A stretch of 64,000 nt of DNA. It comes from Clostridia bacterium. Its GTDB lineage: Bacteria > Bacillota > Clostridia > Christensenellales > Borkfalkiaceae. The stretch covers positions 40,641 to 104,640 of the forward strand of contig JAGAIW010000035.1 of the NCBI GenBank assembly GCA_017626305.1, given 5' to 3'. Position numbers and translations under genes: made by a program. Below are positions 33,779 to 42,771 of the stretch, one piece after another (the stretch's first letter is position 1; each line of letters starts with the position of its first letter). Under the pieces are notes generated by a model. That model saw nothing but the letters and a program-made list of their open reading frames with translations, ran no database searches and was not told the DNA's origin.

Positions 33779-33805
33779 AAAATCGCAATACGGGATTGCG
33801 ATTTT
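33779..33805 (-). terminator. Bidirectional hairpin between GDPD and GH35 genes
   Basis: An 11-bp perfect stem (AAAATCGCAAT with ATTGCGATTTT) and 5-base loop, with T-rich flanks. It may cut expression of the GH35 gene relative to the upstream genes. Confidence 0.7.
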
Positions 33806-33814
33806 TTAACGTTT

Positions 33815-34645
33815 TTATGGATTTGCCTTACGGGCATGCAGATATTGTTTCAACGCCAACGTCCAGTCCGTTTGAATAAAGTCCACCTTTTTATCCACAA
33901 GCCAGCCCCAGCCAAGAGCAGGGTCTTTCCGAACGGAAATATCGTCGTTGTGTCCTGCGGAAATAACGTCGCGTTCGTCGTACACAATTCCGTTTCCCCA
34001 AACGAGCAGCCCTTGCGCGTGCATATCCGCTACGTATTCGTCGCTGATAATCGGGTCGTTATCCGAATCAAACAACACTTCCGCGCCGATATAATTGATA
34101 TTGCGCTCCTTAACGATTTTCGTCAGCTTATCTTCTTTGCGGAGCATTGCCATAAACATATAATCAGGCGCATAGCGTTCTACCGCGTCCACCGCTTTTT
34201 CGTCGGGATACGTTTTTACGACCACCTGACTTTCTACGCCAGCGCGTTTAATTTCCTTAGAAATTCCTTCCACGTCCGTCCAAAATTTATCCACGTTGAT
34301 ATATACGCGGTCCTTCAAACATTCTAACGTTTCACGCAAGGTGGGGATTGCATAGCTGGTTCTTTCCCCGTCCATATTGACAAGGCGAAGTTCTTTTATT
34401 TCCTTGCCCGTCATTTCCGTTAAACGTTTTTCAATGCGGATAAAACGTCTTTCCATACCGGGGTGAAAGATAAACAGCTCGCCGTCAGCCGACTTGGACA
34501 CGTCAAGCTCAATCATGTCCGCGCCTTGGCGGATTGCCGTTTCAAACGCCGCCAACGTATTACAGGGCACGTTTGCTCCACACACGCCGCGGTGCGCGAC
34601 GACGTACGGTGTTTCTCTACGCTTGATAGAATACTTTTCTTTCAT
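33815..34645 (-). CDS. Glycerophosphodiester phosphodiesterase family protein
   Basis: A 276-residue GDPD-family TIM barrel. AHRGVCGANVPCNTLAAFET, GADMIELDVSKSADGELFIF and HPGM hold the expected catalytic histidines and metal ligands. Later blocks are VYINVDKFW and GLLVWGNGIVYD. It lacks a signal peptide, so it is cytosolic. Family members hydrolyse glycerophosphodiesters, but this position between DUF4091 and GH35 genes suggests a sugar-linked phosphodiester. ATG at 34645 follows GGAG by seven bases, 12 bp after the DUF4091 stop. Confidence 0.88.
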   Translation of the reverse strand: MKEKYSIKRRETPYVVAHRGVCGANVPCNTLAAFETAIRQGADMIELDVSKSADGELFIFHPGMERRFIRIEKRLTEMTGKEIKELRLVNMDGERTSYAIPTLRETLECLKDRVYINVDKFWTDVEGISKEIKRAGVESQVVVKTYPDEKAVDAVERYAPDYMFMAMLRKEDKLTKIVKERNINYIGAEVLFDSDNDPIISDEYVADMHAQGLLVWGNGIVYDERDVISAGHNDDISVRKDPALGWGWLVDKKVDFIQTDWTLALKQYLHARKANP

Positions 34646-34656
34646 ATGATTACTCC

Positions 34657-36324
34657 TTATTTTCCACAATACGTTTTAATAAGCGCATTGATTTTTTCCC
34701 TAAAACGTACGTGCTTTTCCGCCGAGCGGGGATATACCGCATATCCGTCTAATCCCCATTCCGAAAGCAAACGGCAAACTTCGGCTCTGCCGATAAAGGT
34801 TTCCAACCGTTTTAAAGCGCAATAATCCTGAAAGCCTTCCTTTACCGCTTCCAAACGCACCGAACCGTGCGCGCCGCCATTTTCTTCGTCGGGATATACG
34901 ATAAACGAGTCGCCGCAAGGGAAACCACCGCCCGCGTCCGTTACGGCATAAGGATTGATTGCATAGCGCGAACGGCAGGAATTGTAGAAATTAAAGCCCC
35001 AATGTAAATACCCTTTCACGCCCGTTGCGTATAATTGAAAGCCTAATACGCGCGTACGTTGCGAAGGCATATTGATAAATCGGTTAGCGTAATATTCTCC
35101 TGCGGGATAACAGCAATTATACACGAAAAGATTCCGCATATCGCGCTTAGCAAATTCTTCATACCCTTTTACGAACACGACGGGCAAATCCACCAGCCCT
35201 TTTTCGTAATAGGAATACAGCTCTATCGCGTCCATTACGGGAATATCGCCGACGTGCGATTTAACCAACGCGCGGCATTTGGTGTAATACTCTTCGTGCG
35301 TTGCGTTGGGCTCGTCCGTCAAATGGAAATAGCAGCGTTCGCGGATACCCAGCTTATCAATCACACGCATAAGCTGCGGCAAAAACGCGTCCAAAAATTG
35401 CTTGTATTCTTCGGAATCGGACGGCGTATCCCAACCGAAACACTTTTCTTCCTTACCGTCGATTTCAACGATAATTTTCGGGCAGGCTTTTCCGCCCCAT
35501 TGTGTAAATAAATGCGAAAATTCAATATACTCTATTCCACGCGCCAAAACGAACGCAATAAAATCTTCTAACGCCGAAAAATCAAAACGGTAACCGCTTT
35601 CGTCTTTCCATACCTTGACGAGCTGCGCCGTCATTCTTTCCCCACCGACGTCCGTATCCAACGGCGGCGTAAATAACGGCGTCAAAAGCATATTAAATCC
35701 GCTGCTTACGTATTGTTGCAAATACCCTTTGAATACGTCGTAAAACGCGTCCGTAAACGGTTGTACGCGGTGAATACGACAAATCCCGTCGTAGTGCATC
35801 CAGTTCGTCAATTTCAAATCGGTTGTCGGCGCAACCGCGTCGATAACTTCTAACGTATGCGTTAGTTTGGCAAGCACCGTTCCGTCTAACCCGACGATTT
35901 CAATAGCCGTCGAATAAACGCCGCCGCCCACCGTTCCGTCTAACTGTACGCTAATCCAAGCCGCACGCCATTGACCGTGGGGAACGTATAACCCCTTATC
36001 GCAAGGCAATAAAGCGTCGGGAATAAGCGTTACGTCTTTGGTAACGTAATAATCGTCTGCGTCGTGCGGAATAACGGTTGCGGGAACAAGTTCTTCTTTC
36101 CTAACGGTAATATATTTTTCTAACGCGCCTGAAACACGCACGAACACCGTCCCCGCCCCTTTGGGCGCGAACGAGCGTAAAGCGACTTGAAAATTGTACG
36201 TCTGATTTTTTAAGATTGAGCCACCCTTTTCTTCTTCGATAGGGTCTACCAAAGGCAAAATCTTTTCAAGGGAACGTATCAGCCTACATTCGACGTTGTT
36301 TTGATTCGTAATACTTGTTTTCAT
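34657..36324 (-). CDS. DUF4091 glycoside hydrolase-like protein, cytosolic
   Basis: A 555-residue protein. The N-terminal 180 residues form a beta domain with a YNFQVALRSF block. The middle is a TIM-barrel-like region (LTNWMHYDGICRIHRVQPF, FDFSALEDFIAFVLARGIEY, CYFHLTDEPNATHEEYY) carrying a DEP motif. The C-terminal DUF4091-type segment has TGVKGYLHWGFNFYNS and FIVYPDEENGGAHGSVRLEA with the family's R-L-E-A-x-x-E-G-x-Q-D-Y pattern. Such proteins are thought to be glycosidases; substrate unknown. ATG at 36324 is chosen for AAGGA ten bases upstream. A second, secreted DUF4091 gene is at 42771-45283. Confidence 0.82.
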   Translation of the reverse strand: MKTSITNQNNVECRLIRSLEKILPLVDPIEEEKGGSILKNQTYNFQVALRSFAPKGAGTVFVRVSGALEKYITVRKEELVPATVIPHDADDYYVTKDVTLIPDALLPCDKGLYVPHGQWRAAWISVQLDGTVGGGVYSTAIEIVGLDGTVLAKLTHTLEVIDAVAPTTDLKLTNWMHYDGICRIHRVQPFTDAFYDVFKGYLQQYVSSGFNMLLTPLFTPPLDTDVGGERMTAQLVKVWKDESGYRFDFSALEDFIAFVLARGIEYIEFSHLFTQWGGKACPKIIVEIDGKEEKCFGWDTPSDSEEYKQFLDAFLPQLMRVIDKLGIRERCYFHLTDEPNATHEEYYTKCRALVKSHVGDIPVMDAIELYSYYEKGLVDLPVVFVKGYEEFAKRDMRNLFVYNCCYPAGEYYANRFINMPSQRTRVLGFQLYATGVKGYLHWGFNFYNSCRSRYAINPYAVTDAGGGFPCGDSFIVYPDEENGGAHGSVRLEAVKEGFQDYCALKRLETFIGRAEVCRLLSEWGLDGYAVYPRSAEKHVRFREKINALIKTYCGK

Positions 36325-36410
36325 AAACTTCCTTATATAAATACGCGCGTGCTCTACGCCAACCAACGAAAAACGCGCCCGCTACGCATATTATTTCTAT
36401 TATCATACTC

Positions 36411-36439
36411 ATTCTATCCCAAAACGGTTGGAAAGTCAA
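36411..36439 (-). promoter_or_regulatory. Promoter of the DUF4091-GDPD genes
   Basis: TTGACT (36439-36434) and TAGAAT (36416-36411) on the minus strand with 17-bp spacer. A palindrome at 36454-36472 stands just upstream. Confidence 0.72.
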
Positions 36440-36453
36440 CGATTTTTAGGCAT

Positions 36454-36472
36454 TTTTTCACTTTTTGAAAAA
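36454..36472. promoter_or_regulatory. Palindromic operator candidate, upstream site
   Basis: TTTTTCA-CTTTT-TGAAAAA, a perfect 7+7 inverted repeat with a 5-base centre. A matching palindrome with the same core lies at 36541-36558 on the other side of the plus-strand promoter. Confidence 0.55.
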
Positions 36473-36497
36473 AAATAATTTTTTTTCTAAAATAGTA

Positions 36498-36526
36498 TTG
36501 ACAAAACGCATATTGTGTGATATAAT
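36498..36526 (+). promoter_or_regulatory. Promoter of the plus-strand secreted protein
   Basis: TTGACA (36498-36503) and TATAAT (36521-36526) with a 17-bp spacer, about 40 bp upstream of the AAAGGAG ribosome site. Confidence 0.85.
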
Positions 36527-36540
36527 TACCATACACAATA

Positions 36541-36558
36541 ATTTTCATTTTGTGAAAA
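36541..36558. promoter_or_regulatory. Palindromic operator candidate in the leader
   Basis: TTTTCA-TTTTG-TGAAAA lies just after the predicted transcription start of the plus-strand gene. It shares half-sites with the palindrome at 36454-36472, about 87 bp away centre to centre. A repressor bound here would block transcription, possibly with looping. Confidence 0.5.
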
Positions 36559-36577
36559 AATTAAAAGGAGCATTTGA

Positions 36578-38503
36578 ATGAAGAAACAATTACTTTCTTT
36601 GTGTCTTGCCTTGGCTGTCGTAGCGCCGACGGCTAGCGCAATGAACACGGTGTTTGCGGACACGCAGGAAAACTCGTTCTCCGTAACGGAAACCAAAACG
36701 ATTGATTTGGAAGCGGCTTACGAAGAAAAATTAGGCAACTTTGAATACGTCGACCCCTACTACGACACTTGGTCGCTGTCGTATGATTTTAGACGGAAAG
36801 AAGCTTACGATTCTACCGATACTTGGGATAAACTTGGTTTTGGTTATAAGTTTTCCATCGACGGACAACAAGTTGCGCTCTATCAAGGGATTAGCAACCT
36901 TTACATTGCTATATTAAATGAAGACGGCAAAACGTTGACGGACGACACTTCGCTGTCCGTCAACGTAAAAATCGACGTTTACAGCGGTTGGGATATTGCA
37001 TACGGTAACAGCACTGTAACAAAAAATAGAATCGGAGATATTGCCACGGGCGATTTCGAACCCGTTTCAGGCAACAACGCAATCCTTTTAGGCGGCGTCG
37101 TTTCCGCAAATAGACTGAAACACTCCACAAATACTCAAACCGTAAAACCCACATTGAAGAAATTTACATTAGAAAACGGAGAAGTAGAATATCACTATTC
37201 TTTAAGCGGTAAACATTTATGCTCCCTAACTTTTGAAGACGACGTGGACGGCGTTGCTTCTTATATTACTGACAGCGATAACCATCCAGACGCATGCGCA
37301 AACGTAGACGAAAACAGCACGCATATTGAAAGCTGTACTTATAATTATATCAGCAACGTCGTATTAACCCCTAATATTACCTACAATGTAGACGACCAGT
37401 TAAGCGAAGAAATGCCTAGCGGTGTTTTAATGCAAGAAGGCGATAAAATGACGGTAACCGTTACGCCCCTTGGAACAAGCAAAAAAGGTAGAAACGCTTA
37501 CGTTTTCCAGTATGACGATAAAGAATTTGCTTTCGTGAATTGGTCGAATGAAGCTTGGGCTATTATTGCAACAAACAATGCTACCACAAAAACAGGGAAT
37601 GTATACTTAAAAGATGCTGGCTCTTCTTACGCAACCAAAAACACCACGAATATGCCTGAAAGTGGCGGCGTTGTCGAATATACCAACTCGAATAAAACCG
37701 TATATAGCGGCATTACATCTACTTATGCCAACAATAAATGCAGTAACCGCTATTATGGACGTACTTACCATATGTCCATTGAAAGAGTTACAGATGATAC
37801 GACGACAACCGAAACGAATGAAAGCTACGTAACGGTTGACGGAACAAACTATTATTTGTATAACTTCTACGTAGAAGCCGAACTCATTCTTCAAATCGGT
37901 CTTCCTTCCAACAAAGTAAAAGTCTTCCCCAAAGAAATTGGTAGAACTTCCACCTACGGTACACTTTTCTCTGAACACACCTACGTTAGCGCAAATACGG
38001 AAAATAACGTAAAAGCACCTGCGGCAAGCACGGGCGACGTAAACAATTTCATTTCCTATACGGGCGCGGAAATCCGTACGGCAATCGACCAAGAAGGTTT
38101 GAGATTTATCACTACTATCGATAAGAAAATCGTTAAAGCATATCAAGAAATCTACGGGGAAAGCAACGTGGAATTCGGCGTAAAGCTTACGCGTGAAACG
38201 GACGGTGCATTCGTATATGCCGCAGCAGACAAATATAAAGAAATTGACGGCAAGTACGTTATTCAAGTCGCCATTACCGACTTACCCGAAGGCAACTACA
38301 CCGCAAGCTACACGCCGCAGGTATATATCGCTTACAGAACGGGTGAAACGGCTACGGGCTGCACCTGCGTAATCGGCGATAAGCTTGACGAAAACGCGCG
38401 CTCGATTGCATTCGTTGCGCAAAAGGCTTTGGAAGATACCAACAACGTATTTACCGAAAACCAAATTACCCTGCTGAAAAAATTTGCAGGTATCACCGAA
38501 TAA
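36578..38503 (+). CDS. Secreted surface protein with C-terminal GIRF-type domain
   Basis: A 641-residue exported protein; residues 1-27 are a signal peptide (cleavage after VFA). The central 430 residues are a beta-rich region of no family I recognise, with lamin- or CBM-like stretches (DTWDKLGFGYKFSIDGQQVA, LYQGISNLYIAIL, ILLGGVVSANR). The last 150 residues start GAEIRTAIDQEGLRFITTID and resemble the domain near the N-terminus of the 607-residue protein at 11323 (GAGIRFMATASKDLV). No catalytic motif is seen; glycan or surface binding is inferred. It has its own promoter and AAAGGAG site. A 45-residue peptide gene follows after 13 bp. It is one of the few plus-strand genes in this region. Confidence 0.75.
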   Translation: MKKQLLSLCLALAVVAPTASAMNTVFADTQENSFSVTETKTIDLEAAYEEKLGNFEYVDPYYDTWSLSYDFRRKEAYDSTDTWDKLGFGYKFSIDGQQVALYQGISNLYIAILNEDGKTLTDDTSLSVNVKIDVYSGWDIAYGNSTVTKNRIGDIATGDFEPVSGNNAILLGGVVSANRLKHSTNTQTVKPTLKKFTLENGEVEYHYSLSGKHLCSLTFEDDVDGVASYITDSDNHPDACANVDENSTHIESCTYNYISNVVLTPNITYNVDDQLSEEMPSGVLMQEGDKMTVTVTPLGTSKKGRNAYVFQYDDKEFAFVNWSNEAWAIIATNNATTKTGNVYLKDAGSSYATKNTTNMPESGGVVEYTNSNKTVYSGITSTYANNKCSNRYYGRTYHMSIERVTDDTTTTETNESYVTVDGTNYYLYNFYVEAELILQIGLPSNKVKVFPKEIGRTSTYGTLFSEHTYVSANTENNVKAPAASTGDVNNFISYTGAEIRTAIDQEGLRFITTIDKKIVKAYQEIYGESNVEFGVKLTRETDGAFVYAAADKYKEIDGKYVIQVAITDLPEGNYTASYTPQVYIAYRTGETATGCTCVIGDKLDENARSIAFVAQKALEDTNNVFTENQITLLKKFAGITE

Positions 38504-38516
38504 GGAGGGCGAAAGT

Positions 38517-38654
38517 ATGAAACGTTATCAAGCTTTGGAAATTCAATTTCTTCTCATGAACGACGACGTTATCACGTCATCTGCCGACGACGTCTTAGTA
38601 TCAGACAACACCTTCGGCAACAACGACGCTCCGTTCGCCAACTTCTTCAACTAA
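38517..38654 (+). CDS. Small 45-residue peptide related to the one at 13162
   Basis: ATG at 38517 follows a strong AGGAGG by eight bases and the gene ends with TAA at 38654, before a terminator. The peptide begins MKRYQALEIQFLLMNDDVIT and continues with an Asp/Asn-rich tail ending NFFN. It lacks a signal peptide and cysteines. It shares MK, YQ, FLL, D-V, T-x-S and an acidic tail with the 41-residue peptide at 13162-13287. Both lie directly beside a secreted protein containing the GIRF-type domain. The gene is clearly cotranscribed with the secreted protein. Function is unknown. Confidence 0.75.
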   Translation: MKRYQALEIQFLLMNDDVITSSADDVLVSDNTFGNNDAPFANFFN

Positions 38655-38676
38655 GCTATTCTATACAAGATAACAA

Positions 38677-38708
38677 AAAACACGGAAAACGTTTGTTTTC
38701 CGTGTTTT
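38677..38708 (+). terminator. Rho-independent terminator after the small peptide gene
   Basis: A 14-bp perfect stem (AAAACACGGAAAAC with GTTTTCCGTGTTTT) and a 4-base loop, 23 bp after the stop codon. It is followed by a run of eleven C residues (38720-38730). Confidence 0.9.
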
Positions 38709-38767
38709 TCGTTTACTCTCCCCCCCCCCCTTTTTCGTTTTCCCAAACGGCATACTAAGACGAGCAA

Positions 38768-39062
38768 ACGTCATACTCAGCGAAGTGAAATATCCCTTTA
38801 TACGCAAGTCCGCACTTTCTTCCATGGGATTCTTCGAGCGTTGCTCTCAGAATGACGGTTAGGGACAAGCGTTGTAATTCTTTCGCTTGCGCGTCAGAAT
38901 GACGGGAAGTCCCAAACGTCATACTGAATGGAGCAACGCGCAATGAAGTATCCCTTTATACGCAAGTCCGTACTTTCTGACATGAGATTCTTCGAGCGTT
39001 GCTCTCAGAATGACGGTTAGGAACGAGCGTTGTAATTCTTCCGCTTGCCTTAGAACGACGGG
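38768..39062. repeat. Two tandem copies of a noncoding repeat (about 140 bp each)
   Basis: Copy 1 is 38768-38906 and copy 2 is 38916-39062. Both run from ACGTCATACT through ATCCCTTTATACGCAAGTCC and TTCTTCGAGCGTTGCTCTCA to a GACGG end. Inverted segments of CGTCAT and ATGACG type mark the ends. This resembles widely dispersed bacterial intergenic repeats carrying GAATGACGG. No reading frame is supported. It fills the gap between the peptide gene terminator and the next terminator. Confidence 0.8.
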
Positions 39063-39104
39063 CTATCCATAAACGTCACGTCCAAAAACACGTCTATATC
39101 AACG

Positions 39105-39140
39105 AAAAAACGCCGACCTATACATTTAGTCGACGTTTTT
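39105..39140 (-). terminator. Terminator of the second ABC operon
   Basis: AAAAACGTCGAC and GTCGGCGTTTTT on the minus strand form a 12-bp stem with one mismatch, followed by a T-run, 33 bp after the stop codon at 39173. Confidence 0.82.
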
Positions 39141-39172
39141 ATTCGTTTGTTAAACCGTATTTTTTAGGCTTA

Positions 39173-41560
39173 TTACGCTATTGAGCCCGCCGTCGGTACA
39201 CTTGCAACGGTCAACGCTGACAGATACAGCTTATCGCCCGTATTCAGCTTACCCCAACCGCCTGTGCCGCCAGAGAAAATGAATATCCAGTCTTGAATAC
39301 TTGATTCTTGCCGCAAATCAATCGTTATCTTCGTCCAAGCGTTTGCCGTTATTACCGTCTGCAAACCGTTACCAGCGTTTACGTCTTCCCAACCGCCGTT
39401 GCGGTACATATATCCCGCACCAGCCACTTGCGTTTCAAAGTATACCCACATTTCTAACGTTTCAAGTCCGCTGAAAAAGACGTCATTCGACAAAACTTTC
39501 AAATTGAAATAATCAATCGTTTTTTCGTCGTTGTCGCCCACCAGCTCGTAACAGGCAACGCCAGCCTTGGTTTCCGCCGCGCCTTCCGCAGTCTTTAAGG
39601 ATTCCAACATAGCCGCGTCCGTACAATAGCTATACCTTGCGCGCGCCGCGTCGTTGAGCTTTGCTCCTGCGCCGTCGGCATTGAAATCCATGATAACGTC
39701 ACCCACTTCCAAGCCCGTTACCGTATTGACGATTACGGCATAATCCGCTTTACTTGCCGCTCTTGCCGCGTCGTCAACGTATTTATACGCGTCCACCAAA
39801 GATTGCAAATACGCAATGTTTGTGAAATCGGCGCTAACAACCACTTCGTGTAAGCGCTCTGCATACGAATGCACGTAGATAGGCGCAAAATAGAAGGTTT
39901 GATCGCTCATAACCGCGCTTGTATCTTCCCAGTCGGACGGTCTTACCCAAATATGCTTTCCTTCGATATCTTCTCCGCTGGTTATCGGAGTGACGATATT
40001 CGTCCAGCTGTTTGCCTTTAACGTATAATTGACAGAACCGATACCGGGATAATCGCCGTTTGCAACGTAATACAGCAAATCCACGTCCGTGGGGTTATAC
40101 ACCGCAATTTCTACGATATCGTAAGGCGACATATCGTAACGGTATATTTTATCAAGCTTAAACGCCATATCGCGATAGCCGCTTTCCACTTGATTTACTC
40201 TTACGCCAAGCGTTTTTTCGCCGTTATACGTTTTTTCGTCCGTTACTGCAAACGAAGCCACGCCAAACGTACTGCTTACCTGTCTAAGCGCAATTTCGTC
40301 GTCGAAATACGCCACTTTATTTGCTACGTATTCGCTACCTTGGGCAACGACTTCCCGTTGCATGCGCAGCTGTTTAAGTTCGTTATACCCTACCAACGAT
40401 TCCTTTTGCGACTTGGTAAGCTGAGAGAAGTAGAATTCTATATTATCCAGCTCTAACGTATCCGTCGTGTCGTTTGCCGTAGCCGTATTCACAAGCTCTT
40501 GCAGCTTAGAACGCTGCACCGCCTTCAAACCGTACATGGCGGAAAAATAAATACTTTCGCCGCGGCGGATATATTCGTCCTTTCCGTAAGAGAAGTTCAT
40601 ATTAAAACCGTTGATATTCTCTAAGGTCATGTCTTCCTTTTGTACGTCAGGACCTGCGCCGATTAAGGCGCGGTAGAAGTCTGCGGATTTCAGTTCTAAT
40701 CTCGTCCATTCACCCGAACGCATCAAATACGATTTTCCCCAAGAATACCATGCGGTAATGTCTGCGCCCGTGCCGTTGTACACGTAAAAATATAATCCGT
40801 CGTAGCCCGTAACGTCCGCTTGGTTCAAGTCAAACACCAAACAGCTGGTGGAAAGGTCGGTATAAAAACCGCTCATTTCAATCGCCGTAGAGCCTTCTTC
40901 GTTGCCGAATTTTACATCCTGCGAATAAGACACGAGTCCCGTACGCAAACCGATTTGATTGACGCCGTACGGTTTATCAAAGGAAGACAGCTTATATTCA
41001 TAAACTTCTTCGCTCTCTTCCACGTAATACGGTACGGTTACGGTAGACGTTTTTCCGTTGCCGCCCGTAGCGGACAGCACGTATTCGTACGTACCCACCG
41101 TTTCAGGCACAAAACCGTCCGTAACGTCAATTTCCGTTTCACCCTTATACATTTTCCCCGTAACGGCAACCTGGGAAATACTATCCGACGCCGTTGCGCC
41201 GATCAGTTCCGCTTTTTCACCAACGGCAGCGTACATCATACGCTTTTCCGCTTGTATAATGGGCGCTTGCCCTGCCGAAACGGACAGTTGACTTTTCGTC
41301 GAATTCCAACCGTTGGTAAACGTCAACGTATACCCGTCGACGTCACGAACCAAAAAGCTACCGTCGACAAGCGCTACCGCCTTTCCGTCCGCATCAACGA
41401 CCGAAACGCTTTCCGCTTGGGGTAAAACAAACCATTCGCCGTAGTTGGCGTAATACTTTGCTTGATAGGACGGTTTATCGGCACAAGCCGCACCAAGTAC
41501 CAAACACGTCGTCGCGCAAAGGGCTGACGTTAGAATTGCTATCTTTCTTTTTGCTTTCAT
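39173..41560 (-). CDS. Surface lipoprotein with Ig-like and carbohydrate-binding-like domains
   Basis: A 795-residue lipoprotein; lipobox GAAC places the lipidated cysteine at residue 26. The first part contains a bacterial Ig-like stretch (ASDSISQVAVTGKMYKGETE). Two or three jelly-roll-like regions follow (SCLVFDLNQADVTGYDGLYF, YRDMAFKLDKIYRYDMSPYD, FFSGLETLEMWVYFETQVAG), each ending with a WTRL/WTNI/WTKI motif and a statement of structural strands. That pattern is common in carbohydrate-binding modules. No catalytic residues are visible. The start at 41560 follows AAGGGGG and sits 15 bp after the preceding lipoprotein gene. It is the last gene of the second ABC operon and probably captures the glycan at the cell surface. 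Confidence 0.72.
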   Translation of the reverse strand: MKAKRKIAILTSALCATTCLVLGAACADKPSYQAKYYANYGEWFVLPQAESVSVVDADGKAVALVDGSFLVRDVDGYTLTFTNGWNSTKSQLSVSAGQAPIIQAEKRMMYAAVGEKAELIGATASDSISQVAVTGKMYKGETEIDVTDGFVPETVGTYEYVLSATGGNGKTSTVTVPYYVEESEEVYEYKLSSFDKPYGVNQIGLRTGLVSYSQDVKFGNEEGSTAIEMSGFYTDLSTSCLVFDLNQADVTGYDGLYFYVYNGTGADITAWYSWGKSYLMRSGEWTRLELKSADFYRALIGAGPDVQKEDMTLENINGFNMNFSYGKDEYIRRGESIYFSAMYGLKAVQRSKLQELVNTATANDTTDTLELDNIEFYFSQLTKSQKESLVGYNELKQLRMQREVVAQGSEYVANKVAYFDDEIALRQVSSTFGVASFAVTDEKTYNGEKTLGVRVNQVESGYRDMAFKLDKIYRYDMSPYDIVEIAVYNPTDVDLLYYVANGDYPGIGSVNYTLKANSWTNIVTPITSGEDIEGKHIWVRPSDWEDTSAVMSDQTFYFAPIYVHSYAERLHEVVVSADFTNIAYLQSLVDAYKYVDDAARAASKADYAVIVNTVTGLEVGDVIMDFNADGAGAKLNDAARARYSYCTDAAMLESLKTAEGAAETKAGVACYELVGDNDEKTIDYFNLKVLSNDVFFSGLETLEMWVYFETQVAGAGYMYRNGGWEDVNAGNGLQTVITANAWTKITIDLRQESSIQDWIFIFSGGTGGWGKLNTGDKLYLSALTVASVPTAGSIA

Positions 41561-41574
41561 AACCATTTCCCCCT

Positions 41575-42771
41575 TTACACCGTAAATTTCAAGCCCGAAA
41601 AATACAGGCTGGAATATCCCGTAAGCCGCCAAGACGCAACGCCGAATTTCAGCTTATCCATTTTAGAAAGAATTTCTTCGTCGTCTATTGTAATCGTCAC
41701 CGTTTCCCCTGCGCCGACTAATACGCGCTTTTCGACAATACTTTCATTGATCGTGCCTTCTTGATAGCTGGCGTACAAGCAAACGTTTTGCGCGTCTACG
41801 CCGGGATTATGACAGCGTATGCTTACAGATTTTGCACCGTTCAACAGCTTTATAATAGACGAATCTACGTCCACGTTATAGTCGCTTTCTTCCATCCAAA
41901 AGCTCTTGTTGTTCAAACAGCTGGGATGCATATCCATGCGCAACGCACCGTCCGTCCCAAATACGTTTACCGCAGGGTCGTAGCTTGCTTTGCAAAGCGC
42001 AAAACGGCTGGCAGGCGCAGAAGACGACGTAGAAACGTAACACATATCTTTTTGCGCGTCAAACTTCAAAACGTCTATGCCGCCGTAGAAAATATCGCTG
42101 TCGTTTACATACTTGGGCGCTTGCGGCGTTTTGTCGTAAAGCCCGATACGGAAATTATCCACGTACATGGTAGCCCCGTTTTCAGGCAAAGACTCCATAC
42201 CAAGGAAATAAAAATCGTATTGAATGACGTCCGAATTCGCACCGTATTGATACGGATTTACGTCAAAACGGATACGGTTCCATTGTTTTGCAGCCAAACG
42301 CGCACCGTTGGTATAAATAAACTTGGACGTTTTTTCAGACTTTGCACCGAAATATAAATCGTATTCCTTATCTTCCGCATTATAGATATCCACGGAAAAA
42401 TAATCCACTTTATTGAGATATCTATACTCGTCGGGATAATCGTATGCGCTATACGTAATCGTAGAAACGTTACGCGTATCCGCAGAGCTACTGATAATAT
42501 CACCGTCTTTTACGTCGGTTATAAAATGGAATTTCGCGCTGGCTTTGCCGTCCGTAACGTACGCCTGTTCCTGACAAAGCGTAATTTCTCCCAACATTGT
42601 TCTTGGAGCATACACCTTGACCAAATCGGCATAGCTTTCATAAGAATTGACAACGTATTCTTTTGAAGAAACGGCTTTTGTCGGTTCTTCCCCGCAGCCT
42701 GCGGCGAAAAAGCCGCAGGAACAAACGGTTAAAGCTGCTAAGATTAAGGAAATGCTTTTACTGCTTTTCAT
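41575..42771 (-). CDS. Surface lipoprotein with beta-sandwich domains
   Basis: A 398-residue lipoprotein; the lipobox AAGC gives cysteine 26. The mature region has two beta-sandwich segments, the first with YFSVDIYNAEDKEYDLYFGA and WNRIRFDVNPYQYG and ending MYVDNFRIGLYD. This layout is common in carbohydrate-binding modules. The second has VSIRCHNPGVDAQNVCLYAS. Its ATG overlaps the stop codon of the DUF4091 gene by one base (TAATG), so translation is coupled. It probably works with the neighbouring lipoprotein in substrate capture. No family name is certain. Confidence 0.7.
   Translation of the reverse strand: MKSSKSISLILAALTVCSCGFFAAGCGEEPTKAVSSKEYVVNSYESYADLVKVYAPRTMLGEITLCQEQAYVTDGKASAKFHFITDVKDGDIISSSADTRNVSTITYSAYDYPDEYRYLNKVDYFSVDIYNAEDKEYDLYFGAKSEKTSKFIYTNGARLAAKQWNRIRFDVNPYQYGANSDVIQYDFYFLGMESLPENGATMYVDNFRIGLYDKTPQAPKYVNDSDIFYGGIDVLKFDAQKDMCYVSTSSSAPASRFALCKASYDPAVNVFGTDGALRMDMHPSCLNNKSFWMEESDYNVDVDSSIIKLLNGAKSVSIRCHNPGVDAQNVCLYASYQEGTINESIVEKRVLVGAGETVTITIDDEEILSKMDKLKFGVASWRLTGYSSLYFSGLKFTV

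Noticed and set aside
38768..39062. Possible CRISPR array
   Set aside because: Only two copies of a long repeat (about 140 bp) with no short regular spacers and no cas genes nearby.
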